A program made the translations under genes and the position numbers. DNA of 64,000 bases from Flavobacterium sp. LC2016-23 (GTDB lineage: Bacteria > Bacteroidota > Bacteroidia > Flavobacteriales > Flavobacteriaceae), in assembly GCF_009674775.1 (NCBI RefSeq), contig NZ_WKKE01000002.1:124001-188000 (forward strand), in the 5' to 3' direction. Of this stretch, positions 34,907 to 44,305 are shown piece after piece. The notes beneath the pieces are model-generated. The model was not told the origin of the DNA and made no database searches. It saw only the letters and a list, made by a program, of their open reading frames with translations. Within the stretch, counting starts at the first letter, position 1, and the number at the start of each line of letters is the position of its first letter.

Positions 34907-35287
34907 ATGAAAAAGCAAATAGATGCAGTGAAGGAATTTCATACTGCTTTTAAAATAGGACACAGTGAAACACCAATTGCAGATTTGGGCGAAACCAAAA
35001 AATACCTTCGTTATAATCTGATGAAAGAAGAAAATGAAGAATATCTTGATGCTGCTCAGAAAAATGATTTAGTTGAAATTGCTGACGCGCTGGGAGATAT
35101 GATGTATATTCTATGCGGAACTATTATTGAACATGGTTTACAGGATAAAATCGAGGCTGTTTTTGATGAGATTCAGCGCAGTAATATGAGTAAACTGGGC
35201 GAAGATGGAAAGCCTATTTACAGAGAAGACGGAAAAGTAATGAAAGGACCGAATTATTTTAAACCTGATTTTTCGAAACTCCTATAA
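34907..35287 (+). CDS. MazG-like nucleoside triphosphate pyrophosphohydrolase
   Basis: This 126-aa all-alpha NTP-PPase has the metal-binding motif KEENEEYLDA (ExxE, about residues 43-52) and a second acidic motif EIADALGDMMYILCG (about 63-77). It would hydrolyse a (d)NTP to the monophosphate and pyrophosphate, as house-cleaning enzymes of this fold do. The substrate nucleotide cannot be read. It is monocistronic, with a strong terminator right after the stop. Confidence 0.88.
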   Translation: MKKQIDAVKEFHTAFKIGHSETPIADLGETKKYLRYNLMKEENEEYLDAAQKNDLVEIADALGDMMYILCGTIIEHGLQDKIEAVFDEIQRSNMSKLGEDGKPIYREDGKVMKGPNYFKPDFSKLL

Positions 35288-35292
35288 AAAAC

Positions 35293-35326
35293 AAAGCCCG
35301 ACAAATTTTAGAATCTGTCGGGCTTT
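35293..35326 (+). terminator. Terminator after NTP pyrophosphohydrolase gene
   Basis: AAAGCCCGACA and TGTCGGGCTTT form an 11-bp stem. The hairpin also ends the convergent ilvE transcript. Confidence 0.85.
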
Positions 35327-35345
35327 ATATTTAAGAGACTTTTAC

Positions 35346-36416
35346 TTATTGCACTTTTACAGTCCATCCAAAAGTATCTTCGGAAAGTTTGTTTTGAAGA
35401 CTGGTTAGTTTTTCTTTTAAAAGAGAAGCATAAGAATTTTCAACCGGTGTCATTTCGTAATACGTATCCTGATAAGAGAATCCTTTAATAACACTAATAA
35501 CCGCAGCGGTTCCGGCTCCGAAAATTTCTTTCAGTGATCCGTTTTTAGCGGCTTCTACCAATTCTGAAACAATCACAGGTCGAACTTCTACATTCAGTCC
35601 TTCTTTTTCAGCCATAGCGATTAAACTTTTTCTGGTGATACCATCTAAAATTCTTTCACTTGTCGGAGCAGTAAGCAAAGTATCGTTAATTCTGAAGAAA
35701 ACGTTCATTGTGCCAGCTTCTTCCAGTTTTGTGTGCGTGGCGTCATCTGTCCAGATTACTTGTTGAAATCCTTCTTTGTTGGCAAGATTGGTTGGGTAAA
35801 ACTGTGCAGCATAGTTTCCGGCAGCTTTTGCAGCTCCGATTCCTCCATTTGCAGCTCTGCTGTAATGCTCAGCTATAATTACTTTTACTTCACCGGCATA
35901 ATACGATTGTGCAGGAGAAAGTAAAATCATGAATTTATATTCGTCAGACGGGTTTGCTACAACACCAGCTCCGGTTGCAATCATAAAAGGACGGATGTAC
36001 ATACTGCTTCCGTTTCCTCTTTTGATCCATTCCTGGTCTAATTTTAGTAATTCATTCAAACCTTCCATAAAAACATCTTCCGGAACTTCTGGCATCGCCA
36101 TACGTACGGCAGAATTGTTAAAACGTTTGAAGTTTTCATCAGGTCTGAACAACCAGACATCATTGTTCTCATCTTTATAAGCTTTCATGCCTTCGAAAAT
36201 CGCCTGTCCGTAATGGAAGACTTTTGAAGAAGGATCCATCAAAATTGGAGCATAAGGCTTAATGACAGGAGTCTGCCACTGGCCATTTTTAAAATCACAT
36301 TCAAATAAATGGTCTGTAAAAACAGAGCCAAAACTTAGGTTTTCAAAGTCAACTGCGCTTATTTTTGACGAAGTAGCTTTTCTGATTTCAATTTTGCTTG
36401 TTTGAGTTGTACTCAT
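35346..36416 (-). CDS. ilvE: Branched-chain amino acid aminotransferase
   Basis: This 356-aa fold-type IV PLP enzyme transfers the amino group between glutamate and valine, leucine or isoleucine. It has HYGQAIFEGMKAYK (about residues 67-80), FRPDENFKRFNNSAVRM, and AAKAAGNYAAQFYPTNLANKEGFQQVIWTD (about 196-225), whose lysine carries PLP. It also has ITRKSLIAMA and GTAAVISVI near the C-terminus. The length is normal for the longer bacterial/eukaryotic-type branch. A candidate -7 box (TAATTTTG on the minus strand) lies at 36500-36507. Confidence 0.93.
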   Translation of the reverse strand: MSTTQTSKIEIRKATSSKISAVDFENLSFGSVFTDHLFECDFKNGQWQTPVIKPYAPILMDPSSKVFHYGQAIFEGMKAYKDENNDVWLFRPDENFKRFNNSAVRMAMPEVPEDVFMEGLNELLKLDQEWIKRGNGSSMYIRPFMIATGAGVVANPSDEYKFMILLSPAQSYYAGEVKVIIAEHYSRAANGGIGAAKAAGNYAAQFYPTNLANKEGFQQVIWTDDATHTKLEEAGTMNVFFRINDTLLTAPTSERILDGITRKSLIAMAEKEGLNVEVRPVIVSELVEAAKNGSLKEIFGAGTAAVISVIKGFSYQDTYYEMTPVENSYASLLKEKLTSLQNKLSEDTFGWTVKVQ

Positions 36417-36723
36417 AATAATGTAAAGGTTTTATAGAATTTTCATTTCAATAGAAAAACTAAAGCAATGATCTGGTGTAAAATAGATTTTAATAAATGC
36501 AAAATTAAGGAAAAATATGTAATTTACTTGGTAAAACTGCCTTAATTACAGCGTTTGACTGAGATTTGTTTATCTTATAACAAACTCAAATAATTGGCAC
36601 AGTTTTATAAAGAATTTATGAAAAAACCATCGATTTTTAAGGCTTTACGCATTTGTTTTGACTAAATTTGACTCCTGAATTAACTTGAAAACCAGCAAAA
36701 TCGCATCGTAAATTCTTAAAAAG
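36417..36723. promoter_or_regulatory. Divergent promoter region of ilvE and mnmD
   Basis: This is 307 bp without a gene. On the minus strand TAATTTTG (36507-36500) fits the -7 element for ilvE. On the plus strand TAAATTTG (36663-36670) fits the -7 element for mnmD, 54 nt before its start. No riboswitch-like structure was recognised. Confidence 0.45.
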
Positions 36724-37389
36724 GTGAAAAGAGAAATAATTAAAACGCTAGATGGCTCAACCACAATTCATTTGCAGGAATGGGATGAATGTTATCACTC
36801 TAAGCACGGGGCCATTCAGGAAGCAAAGCATGTATTTATTAAAAACGGACTTTCATTGTTTGAGAGCAATCCGGTTAGTATTCTGGAAATAGGTTTTGGT
36901 ACCGGACTGAACGCTTTTATTACTTTCCTGGAAGGCGTTCAAAAACAGCAAAAAATAAATTATGTTGGAGTAGAGGCCTATCCGGTGGAAGCAAGGGAAG
37001 TTCTGGAAATGAATTATGTCGATGAATTAGATGCCATTGCCTTTAAAGATGTTTTTGCAAAAATGCATGAATGTGAATGGAATGAAAAAATCGATATTAG
37101 TACCGATTTTTCGTTAACCAAAAGGAAACAATTTTTTGATGAAATAAACGATTTAGAAATTTTTGATTTGATTTACTTTGACGCCTTCGGATACAGGGTG
37201 CAGCCCGAGCTTTGGAGCACGGAGATTTTTCAGAAAATGTACGATAGTTTGAAGCCTAATGGTGTTTTGGTAACTTACGCTGCCAGAGGAGTTGTTAAAA
37301 GAAGCATGATTGCTGTTGGATTTACGGTAGAAAAATTAGCAGGTCCACCGGGGAAAAGAGAAATGTTTCGGGCGTTTAAAAGGGTTTAG
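36724..37389 (+). CDS. mnmD: tRNA 5-methylaminomethyl-2-thiouridine methyltransferase, stand-alone
   Basis: This 221-aa protein starts at a GTG preceded by an A/G-rich stretch. It corresponds to the methyltransferase half of E. coli MnmC: HSKHGAIQEAKHVFIKNGL (about residues 21-39), the SAM-binding ILEIGFGTGLNAFIT (about 55-69), DLIYFDAFGYRVQPELWS and VTYAARGVVKRSM. It completes mnm5s2U34 in wobble positions of some tRNAs. The FAD-dependent MnmC1 half is absent, as in other stand-alone MnmD proteins. Confidence 0.9.
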   Translation: MKREIIKTLDGSTTIHLQEWDECYHSKHGAIQEAKHVFIKNGLSLFESNPVSILEIGFGTGLNAFITFLEGVQKQQKINYVGVEAYPVEAREVLEMNYVDELDAIAFKDVFAKMHECEWNEKIDISTDFSLTKRKQFFDEINDLEIFDLIYFDAFGYRVQPELWSTEIFQKMYDSLKPNGVLVTYAARGVVKRSMIAVGFTVEKLAGPPGKREMFRAFKRV

Positions 37390-37553
37390 ATGAGTTATTT
37401 GTAATTATTCTAAATTGATTTATATGTATTAAGAAAACGTATTCGTTGCTAAAGTTTTTAAAATAATAAGTTAAAATCAATGTTTGTATATCATATTTGT
37501 TTAAATTTGCTGCGAGTTTAAAAATATAGATAACCCCAAAATCTTATTTTATT

Positions 37554-37751
37554 ATGTCAAAAATGATGTTTGATTACACGAAATCAATACTTGAGAGAGT
37601 TAGTTTCGATCCGATACTTTTCTGTAAAGAATTAGAGAAAGCTATCAAAACACTGTTACCTTACGAAATGGAACAATTGCAGGAATGGTTATTAAATTTC
37701 ATTATTGAAAAACCAGAATTAAAACAAAGTTTACTACTAATTAAAGTATAA
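37554..37751 (+). CDS. Small conserved cytosolic protein
   Basis: This 65-aa protein has no signal or membrane segment. It is acidic-amphipathic and helical (DYTKSILERVSFDPILFCKELEKAIKTLLPYEMEQLQEWL). I recall the same short protein in other Flavobacterium genomes, without an assigned function. The ATG at 37554 is the obvious start, and a terminator overlaps the end of the gene, which supports it as a real monocistronic gene. Confidence 0.75.
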   Translation: MSKMMFDYTKSILERVSFDPILFCKELEKAIKTLLPYEMEQLQEWLLNFIIEKPELKQSLLLIKV

Positions 37752-37780
37752 AAAAAGGAGCCAATTTGGCTCCTTTTTTA
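37750..37780. terminator. Terminator between small protein gene and oxyR
   Basis: AAAAAAGGAGCC and GGCTCCTTTTTT pair with a 5-nt loop, and T-runs lie on both strands. Confidence 0.88.
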
Positions 37781-37783
37781 TTT

Positions 37784-38725
37784 TTACTTTTTTTGTAGCG
37801 GACTGATGATTTGAACATTTTGAAAAACAATTGCTCCCTTTACAACTCCGGCGATTGTGGATCTTAACGCGTCAATGATTTGCATTTTTAATTCGCTTTT
37901 AGGGTAAATTAAACTTACCTCACGAGCAGGTTTTGGTTCCTTAAAGTTACGTAATTTCAGTTTATCGGAATCTTTTAAGTCTAAGGTGTGCAGGTACGGA
38001 AGTAACGTTGTACCAAGTCCTTCGTCTGCTAATTTTATAAGGGTTTCAAAACTTCCGCTTTGAATCTGAAAATTATTCTGGTCAATATCGGAACCATTTT
38101 TACATAAATTCAAAATCCCATCTCTAAAACAGTGTCCATCCTGTAAAAGCAGGATTTCATTCAGGTTTAAATCAGAAACTTCAATTTCTGTTTTCTCAAA
38201 AATGGCATGATGCTCCGGTATGTAGGCTACAAAAGGCTCAAAATACAAAACAATTTCCTTGATTTTTTCGTCTTCCAGCGGAGTTGCGGCGATAGCAGCA
38301 TCCAAATGACCATTTTTTAATTTTGTAATGATTTCATCTGTGTTTAACTCTTCGATAAGGAGTTTTACTTTTGGATATTTCTTGATGAAATTATTTAAAA
38401 ACATGGGTAAAAGCGTCGGCATAATGGTCGGAATAATTCCCAGACGAAATTCTCCGCCAATAAATCCTTTTTGCTGCTCTACGATATCTTTGATTCTGTC
38501 GGCTTCGTTTACAATATTTTTGGCCTGATTGACAATTTTCTGACCTATATCTGTCAGTTGAATCGGTTTTTTAGTCCTGTCGAAAATCAGGATGTTAAGT
38601 TCTTCTTCAATTTTCTGGATTTGCATACTTAACGTTGGCTGGGTTACAAAACATTTTTCCGCAGCAAGGGTAAAATTTTTATGTTCGGCAACAGCTAACA
38701 CATATTGTAATTGAGTGATCGTCAT
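37784..38725 (-). CDS. oxyR: LysR-type hydrogen-peroxide sensor regulator
   Basis: This 313-aa protein has an N-terminal LysR winged helix (TITQLQYVLAVAEHKNFTLAAEKCFVTQPTLSMQIQKIE). Its substrate-like sensor domain has the redox pair in DGHCFRDGILNLC. Counting from the Met gives Cys199 and Cys208, the same numbers as the E. coli OxyR disulfide pair, which makes the assignment strong. It is divergent from dps, a classical OxyR target, with a shared 107-bp promoter region. Confidence 0.93.
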   Translation of the reverse strand: MTITQLQYVLAVAEHKNFTLAAEKCFVTQPTLSMQIQKIEEELNILIFDRTKKPIQLTDIGQKIVNQAKNIVNEADRIKDIVEQQKGFIGGEFRLGIIPTIMPTLLPMFLNNFIKKYPKVKLLIEELNTDEIITKLKNGHLDAAIAATPLEDEKIKEIVLYFEPFVAYIPEHHAIFEKTEIEVSDLNLNEILLLQDGHCFRDGILNLCKNGSDIDQNNFQIQSGSFETLIKLADEGLGTTLLPYLHTLDLKDSDKLKLRNFKEPKPAREVSLIYPKSELKMQIIDALRSTIAGVVKGAIVFQNVQIISPLQKK

Positions 38726-38832
38726 ATTGATAGTATTTTTTGATGCAAAAATAAGAAAATATAATTTTTATTGATATAAAATTTAAGGAACTTGCTTTAG
38801 TTTTGTAGTAAATTAGTGTAAAAAACAAGATT
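38726..38832. promoter_or_regulatory. Divergent oxyR-dps promoter region
   Basis: TAGTTTTG at 38798-38805 is the dps -7 element on the plus strand, 28 nt before the ATG. The word ATTGATA occurs twice about 45 bp apart (near 38725 and 38770) and could be an OxyR half-site, though I cannot verify this. Confidence 0.5.
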
Positions 38833-39312
38833 ATGAAAACAAATATTTTAGGGTTACCCGTAAAAGAGTCAGAAATAGTAGTAAAGGAATTAAATATATT
38901 ATTGTCCAATTTTCAGGTGTATTATCAAAACTTAAGAGGGATTCACTGGAACATCAGAGGAAAACGTTTCTTTGATCTTCATGTGAAATTTGAAGAATTA
39001 TACACAGATGCACAACTAAAAATTGATATGATAGCCGAAAGAGTTTTGACTATAGGAGGAACACCGCTTCATACTTTTGAAGATTACATCAAAAATAACA
39101 AAATAGCGATTGGAAAAAACATCTCCAATGATGAAAAAGCGGTGCAGCTCATCGTTCATTCTTTATCTGATTTATTAAAGATCGAAAGAGAAATACTAAA
39201 GAAATCCGATGAAATTAATGATGAAGGAACAAATTCTATGATGAGTGATTTTATTGCCGAACAGGAAAAGACCATCTGGATGATGAATGCCTGGCTAGAA
39301 GAAACATTGTAA
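38833..39312 (+). CDS. dps: Dps-family DNA-protection ferritin
   Basis: This 159-aa protein has the four-helix Dps layout. The inter-subunit ferroxidase ligands are in GIHWNIRGKRFFDLHVKFEELYTDAQLKIDMIAERV (histidine, then the DxxxxxxFEELYxD and DxxAER helices), and a C-terminal helix follows (EQEKTIWMMNAWLEETL). It forms dodecamers that oxidise Fe2+ with H2O2 and shield DNA. It is divergent from oxyR, so induction by peroxide is likely. Confidence 0.95.
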   Translation: MKTNILGLPVKESEIVVKELNILLSNFQVYYQNLRGIHWNIRGKRFFDLHVKFEELYTDAQLKIDMIAERVLTIGGTPLHTFEDYIKNNKIAIGKNISNDEKAVQLIVHSLSDLLKIEREILKKSDEINDEGTNSMMSDFIAEQEKTIWMMNAWLEETL

Positions 39313-39444
39313 AATTCTCATTATAAAGGAACTAAAATCGGAATGATGAAATTTTGTCATTCTGATTTTTTATGAATGTTAAATTTGTATAAATTTTTTG
39401 CCATCCGGCTTTGATTTTATTTGTTTAACGCTATTTTTGCCACA

Positions 39445-39729
39445 ATGAAATTAATTGCTCGCATACTGTTATTTATATTTATTGCTTTTTTATCGACCCC
39501 AACTATTGTGACGGTAATAAAAAAAAGCAGTAATACCACTATAGCCTTCAGTTTTTCTGAAGAGGAGCAAGCGCACAAAGAACTTAAAGCAGCTGTTTTT
39601 GCAGCTATATTTCAGCATGAATTGGTTATGCCAGTTTTTAATGAGTCTAAAATTATAGTATCAGGAAATATTGTAAAATTAGATAATATTTCTCCAAGCA
39701 TTTTTGCTCCCCCTCCAAATTTGGCATAA
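39445..39729 (+). CDS. Small exported hypothetical protein upstream of SulP gene
   Basis: A 94-aa protein from the ATG at 39445; an upstream TTG at 39421 also opens the frame. The hydrophobic N-terminus (about residues 4-20, ARILLFIFIAFLSTP) is a signal peptide or anchor. The rest has one predicted helix with FSEEEQAHKELKAAVFAAIF and a Pro-rich end (SIFAPPPNLA). I do not recognise it. It precedes the SulP transporter by 80 bp on the same strand and may be co-transcribed with it. Confidence 0.65.
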   Translation: MKLIARILLFIFIAFLSTPTIVTVIKKSSNTTIAFSFSEEEQAHKELKAAVFAAIFQHELVMPVFNESKIIVSGNIVKLDNISPSIFAPPPNLA

Positions 39730-39809
39730 TACTTCCGATTATTTTAAATCAATTGTATTTATCGTAAATGCAATTGGCTCTTTAATGTATCAATTTTTAG
39801 TATTGTATT

Positions 39810-41468
39810 ATGACAAAAAAAATTAATCTTTTTGCCAACCTTAAATCTGATTTTGCTTCAGGTTTAGTGGTTTTCCTGGTGGCTCTTCCGTTGTGTTTAG
39901 GTATTGCAATGGCTTCAGGAGCTCCTTTATTCTCCGGAATTATCGCAGGTGTTATTGGTGGTATAGTGGTAGGCTATTTAAGCCAGTCCCACATTAGTGT
40001 ATCAGGACCGGCAGCCGGTCTGACAGCTATAGTCTTAACAGCTATTACTGATTTTGGCGCTTTCGATGTGTTTTTACTGTCTGTTTTTATTGCTGGATTA
40101 ATTCAGTTAGCATTAGGGTTTTTAAAAGCCGGAAGTATTTCAAATTATTTTCCAACCAATGTTATCGAAGGAATGCTGGCGGGTATCGGAATCATTATTA
40201 TTTTAAAGCAATTACCGCACGCTTTTGGTTACGATGCTGATTTTGAAGGTGATCAGGCTTTTATTCAAAACGACGGAAGTAATACTTTTTCTTTTCTGTT
40301 TGATCTTTTAAATCATATTCAGTTAGGCGCAGTAGTGATTTCCATTGTTTCATTGGTCATACTAATTTCGTGGGATAAGATTTCGTTCTTAAAGAACTTA
40401 AAATTAGTTCCGGGAGCACTTATTGCGGTTATTGCGGGAGTAGTTCTTAACGAGATTTTTGTTTCTTCGGGAAGCTCTCTGGCCATTGCCAAAGAACATT
40501 TGGTTTCTTTACCGGTTCCAAAATCTTTTGATGAATTTAAGTCTATCTTAATTCTGCCCAACTTTGGTGCGATAACGAATCCGCAGGTTTGGGTTGTGGG
40601 TGTTACCATTGCGATTGTAGCTTCTATCGAAACATTATTGTGTATTGAAGCTGCTGACAGAATGGATGTTCAGAAGCGTTATACCAATACCAATGTAGAA
40701 CTTAGAGCTCAGGGAATTGGTAATATTTTAAGTTCACTTTTAGGTGGTTTACCAATGACTTCTGTTGTGGTGAGGTCTTCTGCAAATAACAATGCGGGAG
40801 CGAAATCTAAAATGTCTACAATTATTCATGGTTTACTTTTATTGATCAGTGTTTTGTCTATACCGGCAATTCTGAATAAAATTCCGTTGGCCACTTTAGC
40901 GACTGTGTTGATTTTGGTTGGCTATAAATTAGCAAAACCGGCAACATTCTTCCATTTCTGGGAAAAAGGAAAATACCAGTTCGTTCCCTTTATCGCTACT
41001 TTAGTATTTGTAGTCGCTACAGATTTACTGAAAGGTGTAGCTTTGGGAATTATCATCAGTATTATTTTTGTATTGAGAGGTAACCTGAAAAGAGCCTACA
41101 GTTTCAAAAAAGAAGAATATGAAGACGGAGATGTTATTCATATTGATTTAGCACAGGAAGTTTCCTTTTTGAATAAAGCGGCTATAAAATTGACTTTAAG
41201 TGAAATTCCTCAAAATTCTAAAGTAATCATCAATGCGCACGATACCGAGTATATTGCACATGATGTCTTAGATTTGATTCGTGAATTTAAGGAAACCCGT
41301 GCTGTTGATGAAAATATAAAAGTAAAACTGAAAGGATTTAAGAAAGCCTATCAGTTAGAAAACTCACCGGAAATCAATAACCATGTGTCAATTGAACATT
41401 ATTATGATGTTGCCAAGAGAGCATTGGTTAAAAAAGAGGTGGTAAAAGAAGATTTTAAAACAAATTAA
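39810..41468 (+). CDS. SulP-family anion transporter with STAS domain
   Basis: This 552-aa protein has about 12-14 membrane helices (residues about 10-425). It has the SulP core DFASGLVVFLVALPLCLGIAMASGAP and the conserved SVSGPAAGLTAIV segment. A C-terminal STAS domain follows (about 440-545). The carbonic anhydrase gene lies 112 bp downstream in the same direction. SulP plus carbonic anhydrase is a recurrent pair for bicarbonate uptake, so HCO3- is the likely substrate rather than sulfate. Confidence 0.88.
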   Translation: MTKKINLFANLKSDFASGLVVFLVALPLCLGIAMASGAPLFSGIIAGVIGGIVVGYLSQSHISVSGPAAGLTAIVLTAITDFGAFDVFLLSVFIAGLIQLALGFLKAGSISNYFPTNVIEGMLAGIGIIIILKQLPHAFGYDADFEGDQAFIQNDGSNTFSFLFDLLNHIQLGAVVISIVSLVILISWDKISFLKNLKLVPGALIAVIAGVVLNEIFVSSGSSLAIAKEHLVSLPVPKSFDEFKSILILPNFGAITNPQVWVVGVTIAIVASIETLLCIEAADRMDVQKRYTNTNVELRAQGIGNILSSLLGGLPMTSVVVRSSANNNAGAKSKMSTIIHGLLLLISVLSIPAILNKIPLATLATVLILVGYKLAKPATFFHFWEKGKYQFVPFIATLVFVVATDLLKGVALGIIISIIFVLRGNLKRAYSFKKEEYEDGDVIHIDLAQEVSFLNKAAIKLTLSEIPQNSKVIINAHDTEYIAHDVLDLIREFKETRAVDENIKVKLKGFKKAYQLENSPEINNHVSIEHYYDVAKRALVKKEVVKEDFKTN

Positions 41469-41580
41469 ATCAATTAACTTATTTCTAAAGTAAAAGAAGT
41501 AGCATAAATCAGGTAACTTTACACTAAAGTTATTTCTGAGATGTTTATTCGTGGAAATACCGTTCAAAAAATAAAAAAGA

Positions 41581-42216
41581 ATGAGAGAGTTTTATAATAA
41601 ATTATTAGAAAACAATAAAGCGTGGGTTGAAAAGTCATTAGCATTAGACCCAAATTATTTTGCAGATTTAGCCAAAGGACAAACTCCGCCATTATTATGG
41701 ATTGGATGTTCGGACAGCCGTGTTCCTGCAAATGAAATTATCGGTGCTAAGCCGGGTGAAGTTTTTGTACACAGAAACATAGCCAACATGGTCGTGCATT
41801 CTGATATGAATATGCTGAGTGTTTTAGATTATGCGGTAAACGTACTAAAAGTAAAACACGTTATTGTTTGCGGACATTATGGTTGCGGCGGTGTAAAAGC
41901 GGCTATGGGTAACCAGTCTGTTGGAATTATTGATAACTGGATTCGCCATATTAAAGACGAGTACCGTTTACACGATAAATATCTAAATTCAATTCAGGAT
42001 GAAACGGACCGTTTTAATGCTTTTGTTGAAATTAATGCTAAAGAACAGGTGTACAACTTAGCAAAAACTTCGATTGTACAGGGCGCCTGGAAAAATGGTC
42101 AGGAACTAATGCTTCACGGCTGGGTTTACGGCTTAAATTCTGGTTTTGTAACCGATTTGAATGTAAATATCAGTTCGAATGAAGAACTTGACGAAGTTTA
42201 CCAATTGGATCTTTAG
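41581..42216 (+). CDS. can: Beta-class carbonic anhydrase
   Basis: This 211-aa enzyme interconverts CO2 and bicarbonate. The zinc ligands Cys43, His99 and Cys102 are in IGCSDSRVPA and CGHYGCGGVKA, and the Asp45-Arg47 dyad is present. Following a SulP transporter gene, it probably converts imported bicarbonate for carboxylases or adjusts CO2 supply. A tight terminator follows the stop. Confidence 0.94.
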   Translation: MREFYNKLLENNKAWVEKSLALDPNYFADLAKGQTPPLLWIGCSDSRVPANEIIGAKPGEVFVHRNIANMVVHSDMNMLSVLDYAVNVLKVKHVIVCGHYGCGGVKAAMGNQSVGIIDNWIRHIKDEYRLHDKYLNSIQDETDRFNAFVEINAKEQVYNLAKTSIVQGAWKNGQELMLHGWVYGLNSGFVTDLNVNISSNEELDEVYQLDL

Positions 42217-42221
42217 AATAT

Positions 42222-42254
42222 AAAAAAAATCGCCTCGAAGGGCGATTTTTTTTA
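42222..42254. terminator. Terminator between carbonic anhydrase and LETM1-like genes
   Basis: AAAAAATCGCC and GGCGATTTTTTTT form an 11-bp stem with a 6-nt loop. It overlaps the stop codon of the convergent gene by about 3 nt. Confidence 0.88.
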
Positions 42255-43454
42255 TTCGTTTTCGTCCAGATTTTCATTGAAGGCAGACGGTAATAAAGTG
42301 GGAATAAACTTTATTAAAATGGGAAGCAGTAAACTTCCGCCCGGGAGCAAAAATATGGTTAATGACGGAATCGTTTTGCAGATATCCAGCAATTGTTTTT
42401 TTACCTTTTTCTTTTCTTTGGCATCCAGATCTCTTGTCGTCGAATGTGCCAGCAGAATCATTAATTCCTTACTTTGAATAATTTCCTTCACTAATCGGTT
42501 TTTGTTTCTTACGATCAGTTTTACAACGGTGTGTGTCATCTGATCATAAAAATGTTTGACCGGATTGGAATAATTGAAATACGGAATTTTCTTTTTATGG
42601 GTAGTAATAAAAGTATTGGTTGTATCAATGCTCCTCGTTACAAAATCGTCTGAAACGCCCATCATCGATCCTAAGGAATACAGGAAATATGCTTCTTCGT
42701 TTTCAACAACGCCATCGCTCCAAAGGGCCATTCCCGCCATATCGATTAGGTAATACTGTTCGAGTTTATTACTGAAATATTCCAGTTGCAGGGTTTCCAG
42801 AGTATCAACGGTAACTTTTGAAAATTTTGAATAGCGTATAGAGGCTTCAAAGAGTTTAATAAGCAAATCATCGTGCTGTGATTTAACCGTTTTTGTTTTT
42901 AAGGCCAGCGCGACAATGCCGAGAACTGTTTCTTCAATTCGCTTTAAGTATTTTTCAGGAATTTCACCAAGCGCCAAATACTGCCTGAAAGCCAAAACAT
43001 CTATAAATAATAAAGCGTTGGTTACCAGATGCGAAAAGTTTTTACTAATAATACTGTCATTAGTCTGTACTCTCTGATCGATTATGTTTTCTAAAGCTAA
43101 AGAAGGCGTGTCTTTCGGAAGCAAAATTTTGAACAGACTAAATCCTTCCGGACTCATTTCTTTGTAGAATTTTAAAACTTCAGCGATAAAATTGTTGGGT
43201 TCCGAGCTTCTTTTTTCTAAGCAAAAAACATTGTATAAGGTGTTTAAAAGGGCTACTTTCGAAATTTCAGTTTTAAACCAGCCTTTTATCGGAATAGGAA
43301 TCTGGGAATCAATTGATATGATATGACCATAGATAAAGCCAGTTTCCCTGACTTTATAATAAAACGAATCTATAGTTTCAAAAGGTATTGCTTCTGAAAA
43401 CTTTTGTTCGCTAAAAAATTTATCTATCCAGCCTGCTGCCGATGCGTTAATCAT
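42252..43454 (-). CDS. LETM1-related protein
   Basis: This 400-aa soluble protein has a middle region resembling TerB-like acidic helical domains (YLIDMAGMALWSDGVVENEEAYFLYSLGSMMGVSDDF, about residues 234-270). Its C-terminus has the LETM1-like pattern KKVKKQLLDICKTIPSLTIFLLPGGSLLLPILIKFIPTLLPSAF (about 347-390). I recall Flavobacteriia relatives being described as LETM1-related biofilm-associated proteins. Function is not settled. LETM1 itself is a mitochondrial cation/H+ exchanger component, which need not apply here. It is monocistronic. Confidence 0.75.
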   Translation of the reverse strand: MINASAAGWIDKFFSEQKFSEAIPFETIDSFYYKVRETGFIYGHIISIDSQIPIPIKGWFKTEISKVALLNTLYNVFCLEKRSSEPNNFIAEVLKFYKEMSPEGFSLFKILLPKDTPSLALENIIDQRVQTNDSIISKNFSHLVTNALLFIDVLAFRQYLALGEIPEKYLKRIEETVLGIVALALKTKTVKSQHDDLLIKLFEASIRYSKFSKVTVDTLETLQLEYFSNKLEQYYLIDMAGMALWSDGVVENEEAYFLYSLGSMMGVSDDFVTRSIDTTNTFITTHKKKIPYFNYSNPVKHFYDQMTHTVVKLIVRNKNRLVKEIIQSKELMILLAHSTTRDLDAKEKKKVKKQLLDICKTIPSLTIFLLPGGSLLLPILIKFIPTLLPSAFNENLDENE

Positions 43455-43560
43455 TAACTTTAGTTTGAGGATACAAAGCTATATCTTTTTCTTGTGTTAA
43501 GATTGGTTTTTAAATGAAATAACCACTAGATTTTGAGAAAAATAGTGGTTATGGTCTTTT

Positions 43561-44088
43561 TTATTTGATGATTCCGGCGCAGGCAACGCGGCCACCGGCA
43601 TTTCCGGTAGGCTGTGTCGTAAAATCATCGGTTCCCTGATGCACGATTAAACCTTTTCCTAATACATCTTTTGTCGCGTCACCACAGCCAACACACCATT
43701 CGTCAGTGGTTAAAGTGATCGTTCCGTTTCCTTTTGCATCGGCGGTAAAGTTGCCTATATCACCTTTGTGATATTCAGCTGAACCCCATTTTCCGTGTTT
43801 TTTAAAAGTAGGATTCCAGTGTCCGCCTGCAGAACTTCCGTCTGCTGCAGTACAATCTGATTTTTCATGAATATGGATCGCGTGAAGTCCGGGCTGTAAA
43901 CCTGCCACTTTTGCCACAAAAGTTACTTTTCCGTTTTTTTCCGTAAAAGTGGCAGTTCCGCTCACGGTACTATTGCTTTTTGGCTCTAAAGTGACCGTCA
44001 GGGTTTTGGCGTCATTTGATTTTGTACTGGTCTTACAGCCAATTATTAAGGCTGTAATTATAGCGATAGAAAGAATTACTTTTTTCAT
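43561..44088 (-). CDS. sodC: Cu/Zn superoxide dismutase lipoprotein
   Basis: This 175-aa protein has a lipoprotein signal ending LIIGC (Cys18). The SodC metal ligands are in HAIHIHEKSDC, SAGGHWNP and KHGKWGSAEYHKGDIGNF. The conserved end GNAGGRVACAGII carries the arginine and second disulfide cysteine. It dismutes superoxide in the periplasm or at the outer membrane. The gene is monocistronic and divergent from the META-domain gene. Confidence 0.94.
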   Translation of the reverse strand: MKKVILSIAIITALIIGCKTSTKSNDAKTLTVTLEPKSNSTVSGTATFTEKNGKVTFVAKVAGLQPGLHAIHIHEKSDCTAADGSSAGGHWNPTFKKHGKWGSAEYHKGDIGNFTADAKGNGTITLTTDEWCVGCGDATKDVLGKGLIVHQGTDDFTTQPTGNAGGRVACAGIIK

Positions 44089-44305
44089 ATTGGAGGCTTT
44101 TAAATTAAAGATTAAGTAAATTTAACATAAAAATACCGATTAACTTGGAGCCAAAAAGTTAAAAAAAAACTAAAACTATTCGTTGCATTTTAATGTTATT
44201 TTGGGAATGGTGCCCAAAAATATTGCTTAAATTCGTGTAAGGTTTTGATCAAAAATTTCCCTTTTCCCGTTTTTTAATTCATTAATATTTTAAATATTTA
44301 ACGTT

